A stretch of DNA of 10,125 nucleotides. Source: Betaproteobacteria bacterium RIFCSPLOWO2_02_FULL_68_150 (GTDB lineage: Bacteria; Pseudomonadota; Gammaproteobacteria; Burkholderiales; SG8-39). Position 1 is the stretch's first letter. The number at the start of each line of letters is the position of its first letter. A program made the position numbers and the translations under genes. The notes under the pieces are model-generated. The model ran no database searches. It saw nothing but the letters and a program-made list of their open reading frames with translations, and was not told the origin of the DNA. The DNA lies in NCBI GenBank assembly GCA_001771975.1, contig MERE01000016.1, positions 1 through 10,125 of the forward strand, in the 5' to 3' direction. This document shows, piece by piece, positions 7,017 to 10,125 of the stretch.

Positions 7017-8315
7017 TCAGCTCTGACTTTCGTACGCCGCGATGAATTTCGCCGCGTCGAGCGGCGTCCCGGCGTGACGCCCCTGCACCTGGTCGCAGCC
7101 GAGCGCGGCGAGGCTGCTCGCCTCCGCGTCATCGTCCACGCCTTCGGCGACCGCGGTGAGGCCGAGGTGATGGGCGAGTTCCACCAGAGCGCGCACGATC
7201 TTCTCGTGGCGGGGCGTGACCGCCAGGTTCGGCAGGTAGCGCGTCTGCAGGCGCAGCTCGTCGAACTGAACGCTGGCGAGATCGTGCAGCGTGGCGTCGC
7301 CCGTGCCGAGGCTTTCCATGGCGAGCTTCACGCCCAGTTTCCTCAGGCGCTGCAGCGCCTCGATCACCTCGGGCTGGGCGCCGAGCGCGGCCAGCCCGGT
7401 GAAGCCGAGCACCAGCTGGCCGCGCTGCACCGGCCAGGTATGCAGCGCGCGGTCGACCAGATCCGGGAACTCGGGGGCGCGCAGGCAGCGCGCCGGCAGC
7501 TTCACGCCGATGCGCAGGTTCAGTCCGCGGTACAGGAAGTCGGCGCCATTGCGCAGCGAGGCATGCAGCAGCCAGGCGGCGACTTCGTTCGCCAGCTCGG
7601 CCGACTCGACCGTGGCGAGCACCTCTGCCGGGGCGGCCGCCGGACGGTCGCGGTCCGGCCAGTGCAGCAGGCATTCGACGCCGACGACGCGCCGCGTGAA
7701 CAGCTCCATGCGCGGCTGGAACGCGAGTTCCAGCGATTCGCCGGCGAGCGCGTCGCGCAAGCGGTTCTCGAGGACCAGCGCCTTGGCGCGCGGATCCTCC
7801 TGCTCGTCGCTGAATTCCGCGATGCGCTCGTGCCGCTCGCGCGCGCTGCGGCAGGCGATCCGGGCGCGCTTGAGCAGAAGGTCGGGATCCGTGCCGTGCT
7901 CCGGACAGATGGCGATGCCGATTGCGGGCCGCGCATGCACCTTGCTGTCGCCGAGAGGGATCGGCGCGCCGAGCAGCCGCATCGCCTTGGCGGCCGCGAG
8001 CCGGGCGACGCCCGCGCCGTGGATCGGAAACAGCGCGCAGGCCATCTGTCCGCGTGCGATTTCGCCGAGCGCGTCCTGCGGGCGCAGCACCTCGTCGCGC
8101 ATCCGGCCGACCAGGCACCAGTGTGCCGCGTTGCCCGCTTCGAAGCCCTGCGCGCTGTCGAGCCGCGCCACGACGTCGTAATCGACGAACAGCACCGCGA
8201 GCGAGGCGCCCGCCGCATCGCACCCGGCGACGTGCTCGCGCATCCACTGCATGAAATCCCGGAAATCGTTCGCCGAGCGCGCCGGCGAGCCCGCGGTCGC
8301 CGGCGGTGCGCTCAC
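7017..8315 (-). CDS. Degenerate GGDEF-EAL protein, probably catalytically inactive
   Basis: This 432-aa cytoplasmic protein has the layout of a c-di-GMP signalling protein: a GGDEF-like region (about residues 15-170) and an EAL-like domain (about 180-428), with no signal peptide or membrane helix. The GGDEF part lacks the active-site motif; ARGQM at 87-91 stands where RxGGDEF is expected, though the IGIAICPEHG block (132-141) marks the fold. In the EAL domain the EAL triplet is ECL (214-216), so the first Glu remains. The usual Asn of VNLS is K272, the Glu pair of EITES is G304 and G307, the DDFGTG Asps are E334 and S335, and the later Lys and Asp are R355 and Q357. AEGV keeps E391, and LGCDQVQG (405-412) is normal. 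Phosphodiesterase activity is therefore unlikely; binding of nucleotide or a partner is possible. The GTG start at 8315 shares GTGA with the HD-GYP stop, suggesting coupled translation. A longer frame upstream lies inside that gene and is rejected. Confidence 0.87.
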   Translation of the reverse strand: MSAPPATAGSPARSANDFRDFMQWMREHVAGCDAAGASLAVLFVDYDVVARLDSAQGFEAGNAAHWCLVGRMRDEVLRPQDALGEIARGQMACALFPIHGAGVARLAAAKAMRLLGAPIPLGDSKVHARPAIGIAICPEHGTDPDLLLKRARIACRSARERHERIAEFSDEQEDPRAKALVLENRLRDALAGESLELAFQPRMELFTRRVVGVECLLHWPDRDRPAAAPAEVLATVESAELANEVAAWLLHASLRNGADFLYRGLNLRIGVKLPARCLRAPEFPDLVDRALHTWPVQRGQLVLGFTGLAALGAQPEVIEALQRLRKLGVKLAMESLGTGDATLHDLASVQFDELRLQTRYLPNLAVTPRHEKIVRALVELAHHLGLTAVAEGVDDDAEASSLAALGCDQVQGRHAGTPLDAAKFIAAYESQS

Positions 8316-9502
8316 AGGAAGAATTCCCGCGGATCGATGCGGACGGTATCGAACTCGAGCGTGCGGCGGATCCGGTAGGGTTCGTCGCGCGTCGCCATGG
8401 GGGCTTTTTCCAGGTCGAGCAGCTTGTGCGGCTGGATCGGGTCGCCCTTGGCATCCTGCACCACCATCACGCGCGGCAGCAGCCGCCGCAGCGCATTCTG
8501 CGCCACCACGATGCCGATCTCGCCGGTGTTCAGCTCGACCACGCCGCCCACCGGGAACACCCCGATGCACTGGATGAACTGCTCCACCAGGGCGGGCTCG
8601 TACAGGCTGCCGCGGCCCTTGTAGAGCACGTTGAGGGCCACTGAAGGCGCTGTCTTGTCGGCATACGGCCGGGCGGTGGTGAGCGCGGTGAACGTGTCCA
8701 CGACGCCCGCGATCCCGCCGTAGAGCCCGATCGCGGCGGACTTGCGCAGGCCGCGCGGGTAGCCGCTGCCGTCCAGCCGCTCATGATGCAGCGAGGCGAT
8801 TCCCGGCAGATCGTCCGGCAGGCCGGGGGTCGCGCTCAGGATCTCGACGGTATGCGGAACGTGCGTCTTGACGATTTCCATCTCGGCCGGGCTCAAGGGC
8901 CCGGGTTTCTCGACGAGGCCCGGCGGCAGCCTCACCATGCCGACGTTCTGCAGCAATCCGGCCAGCCCGAGCAGTTCGAGGCGCTCGCGCGGCAGCTGCA
9001 GGAAGCGTGCGAACACGATCATGTAAATCGAGCTCTCGAGGGCCACGCCGAGTGAGCCCTTGTCGCGCAGCTTGTTGAGCAGCGTCATCGCATCGGGGTT
9101 GCGCACCACGCTGTCGGCGAGGTGCGAAACCGCGGCGCGCACCCGCGGGCCCTCGATCACCTTGCCGCTTTGCACCGTGGTCATGGCGTGGTCGAGCGCG
9201 CTGGTCATCTCGCCGTAGGCTTCGTCGGCGCGCGGCAATTCGGTCTCCACGCTGGCGAGCTCCCGGTACACGACGCCGCCGCGGATCCTGGCGAGGTTGC
9301 GGCCGGACGGCCCGGACTCGTCGCTCTGGTCGCGATCCGGATCGATGTAAACATGCTTGCAGTAGCGCTTGAGCGTCTCGAGCTGATCCTCGGTGCTCAG
9401 CACGAACCCCTGGAACACGAACGGGGTATCGGTCCACGGGCGGTCCAGTTCGGCCACGTACTTGCCGAACTGGAGCTCGTCTACCGGGATTTTCTTGTAC
9501 AT
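8312..9502 (-). CDS. HD-GYP domain protein with DUF3391 N-terminus, catalytic HD lost
   Basis: The 396-aa protein begins with a DUF3391-type domain (MYKKIPVDELQFGKYVAELD, then RPWTDTPFVFQGF; about residues 1-130), a common partner of HD-GYP phosphodiesterases that cleave cyclic-di-GMP. The HD-GYP domain (about 140-320) keeps the hallmark HHERLDGSGYP at 239-249, a metal-ligand His at 214 and an Asp at 269. The HD dyad itself is gone: the expected LLHDIGK reads LLQNVGM (183-189), so His, Asp and the following Lys become Q185, N186 and M189. The upstream conserved His also appears absent in VALESSIYM (153-161). Hydrolysis is therefore doubtful; ligand binding could remain. The C-terminal 75 residues look like the usual tail of DUF3391/HD-GYP proteins. 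The ATG at 9502 is chosen because the conserved N-terminal block begins there; no strong ribosome binding site is seen. It overlaps the EAL gene by 4 bp and is divergent from thpR. Confidence 0.9.
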   Translation of the reverse strand: MYKKIPVDELQFGKYVAELDRPWTDTPFVFQGFVLSTEDQLETLKRYCKHVYIDPDRDQSDESGPSGRNLARIRGGVVYRELASVETELPRADEAYGEMTSALDHAMTTVQSGKVIEGPRVRAAVSHLADSVVRNPDAMTLLNKLRDKGSLGVALESSIYMIVFARFLQLPRERLELLGLAGLLQNVGMVRLPPGLVEKPGPLSPAEMEIVKTHVPHTVEILSATPGLPDDLPGIASLHHERLDGSGYPRGLRKSAAIGLYGGIAGVVDTFTALTTARPYADKTAPSVALNVLYKGRGSLYEPALVEQFIQCIGVFPVGGVVELNTGEIGIVVAQNALRRLLPRVMVVQDAKGDPIQPHKLLDLEKAPMATRDEPYRIRRTLEFDTVRIDPREFFL

Positions 9503-9522
9503 GATTGAATGCCCGAGCACGG

Positions 9523-9552
9523 ATTTTCCGTCGGACCACGCCACCCGGTCAA
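9523..9552 (-). promoter_or_regulatory. Weak candidate promoter for the HD-GYP/EAL pair
   Basis: Read on the - strand, TTGACC (9552-9547) and GAAAAT (9528-9523) are 18 bp apart, with the -10-like box about 20 nt before the HD-GYP ATG. It lies in the 86-bp divergent gap (9503-9588). The match is modest in such GC-rich DNA, and the leader would be very short. Confidence 0.25.
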
Positions 9553-9588
9553 CGCCGGCCGCCGCCCAGGGGAGCACCGAGCGAGTCC

Positions 9589-10122
9589 ATGGCACGTCTT
9601 TTCTTCGCGATCTGGCCGCCGGCGGCCACCGCCGCGGCGCTTTGCGAGTGGGCCGGCCTGGTGCAGCGCAGCGCCGGCGGCCGCGCGCTCGATGCTGCCG
9701 CGATTCACCTGACGCTCGCGTTTCTGGGCGACCTCGAGCCCGAGCGCGCCGCGGCAGCGATCGCGGCGGCTCGGAGCGTGCGCGGCGTGCCGCACGTACT
9801 GCCGGTGGAGGAGACGAAGCATTGGCCACGCAACGACATCGTCTGGGTCGGGCCACGGGAGATGCCGCCGCCGCTCGAGGCGCTTGCGTCGTCGCTCGCT
9901 GCGGCGCTGGCGGGTGAGGGATTTGCGCTCGAGCGCAGGCGTTTCGCGGCGCATGTCACGCTGCTGCGCAAGGTGCGTGTGGCGCCCCGCCTGCCGCCGC
10001 TGCCGCAGCTCGAATGGCCGGTCGAGGAGTTCTCGCTGGTGCGCTCGACGCTCGCCGCCGGTGGCTCGCGCTATGAGATCGTCGAGCGGTTTCCACTTCG
10101 GCAAGACGCGCCGCGCATTTGA
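9589..10122 (+). CDS. thpR: RNA 2',3'-cyclic phosphodiesterase (2'-5' RNA ligase family)
   Basis: Member of the 2H phosphoesterase family; ThpR-type enzymes open 2',3'-cyclic phosphates on RNA to 2'-phosphates and can join tRNA halves through 2'-5' bonds in vitro. The 177-aa length is normal for the family. Both catalytic motifs are present: HLTL at residues 40-43 (H40, T42), followed by AFLGD, and HVTL at 122-125 (H122, T124). The typical N-terminal strand RLFFAIWPP is at residues 3-11. The ATG at 9589 starts that block; AGGGGAG at 9568-9574 lies 14 nt upstream, somewhat far for a ribosome binding site. The frame is open back to 9505, but that extension is Arg/Pro-rich and not part of the family. 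Transcribed divergently from the HD-GYP gene; no functional link between them is evident. Confidence 0.95.
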   Translation: MARLFFAIWPPAATAAALCEWAGLVQRSAGGRALDAAAIHLTLAFLGDLEPERAAAAIAAARSVRGVPHVLPVEETKHWPRNDIVWVGPREMPPPLEALASSLAAALAGEGFALERRRFAAHVTLLRKVRVAPRLPPLPQLEWPVEEFSLVRSTLAAGGSRYEIVERFPLRQDAPRI

Positions 10123-10125
10123 CTT

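Noticed and set aside
6855..8378. 507-codon open frame on the + strand
   Set aside because: It is antisense to the GGDEF-EAL gene and crosses the intergenic hairpin. The product is compositionally biased with no recognisable domain.
8316..8570. 85-codon N-terminal extension of the EAL gene
   Set aside because: The extension lies wholly inside the HD-GYP coding region in another frame and is Arg/Ala/Pro-rich. The GTG at 8315 coupled to the HD-GYP stop is a better start.
9590..9607. TGGCACG-like sigma-54 promoter match
   Set aside because: It lies within the thpR start codon region, and the -12 half (TTCTT) lacks the required GC, so it is probably a chance match.
9503..9856. 118-codon N-terminal extension of the HD-GYP gene
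   Set aside because: It runs antisense into thpR and is low-complexity; the conserved DUF3391-type block begins exactly at the ATG at 9502.

Overview
The window is GC-rich, densely packed bacterial DNA that looks proteobacterial, most likely betaproteobacterial. That placement is an inference from the overall gene style: a Liv-type importer beside a CoA-ligase gene, an HD-GYP protein with a DUF3391-type N-terminus, and ThpR. No rRNA, tRNA, CRISPR array, insertion sequence or integrase is visible.

Left block (1-2338, + strand): three tightly spaced genes. The first encodes a PaaA-like ferritin-fold di-iron protein (Phenylacetic acid catabolic family) whose 5' end may lie outside the window. 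The second encodes a PaaK-family aryl-CoA ligase of 462 aa. The third is an unrecognised 63-aa protein. Strong Shine-Dalgarno sequences sit in the 11-17 bp gaps, so this is probably one operon. A 118-bp gap follows, holding a plausible sigma-70 promoter.

Middle block (2457-6895, + strand): a complete branched-chain-amino-acid/aromatic-acid type ABC importer in the order substrate-binding protein, LivG, LivF, LivH, LivM. Junctions overlap by 17, 4 and 4 bp, or are separated by 3 bp, so translation is probably coupled. Taken together, the two blocks suggest uptake of an organic (possibly aromatic) acid, activation to its CoA thioester, and possibly di-iron oxygenation of that thioester. No PaaB, PaaC, PaaD or PaaE partner is present in the window.

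The importer ends in a 121-bp convergent gap containing a perfect 20-bp inverted repeat with an 11-nt loop. Its T8/A8 runs lie inside the stem, in the opposite order to a normal intrinsic terminator.

Right block: on the - strand, two coupled genes (4-bp GTGA overlap) encode an HD-GYP protein and a GGDEF-EAL protein. Both look like cyclic-di-GMP phosphodiesterases that have lost key catalytic residues. The HD dyad is replaced by Gln-Asn while the GYP signature is intact. The EAL domain keeps its first Glu but has lost most metal ligands, and its GGDEF part has no GGDEF motif. The pair could be a non-enzymatic c-di-GMP sensing or protein-interaction module. Divergent from it on the + strand is thpR, an RNA 2',3'-cyclic phosphodiesterase with both HxTx motifs.

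The most interesting signals are the degenerate HD-GYP/EAL pair, the lone PaaA-like protein with an altered di-iron ligand beside a ligase and an orphan small protein, and the unusual intergenic hairpin.
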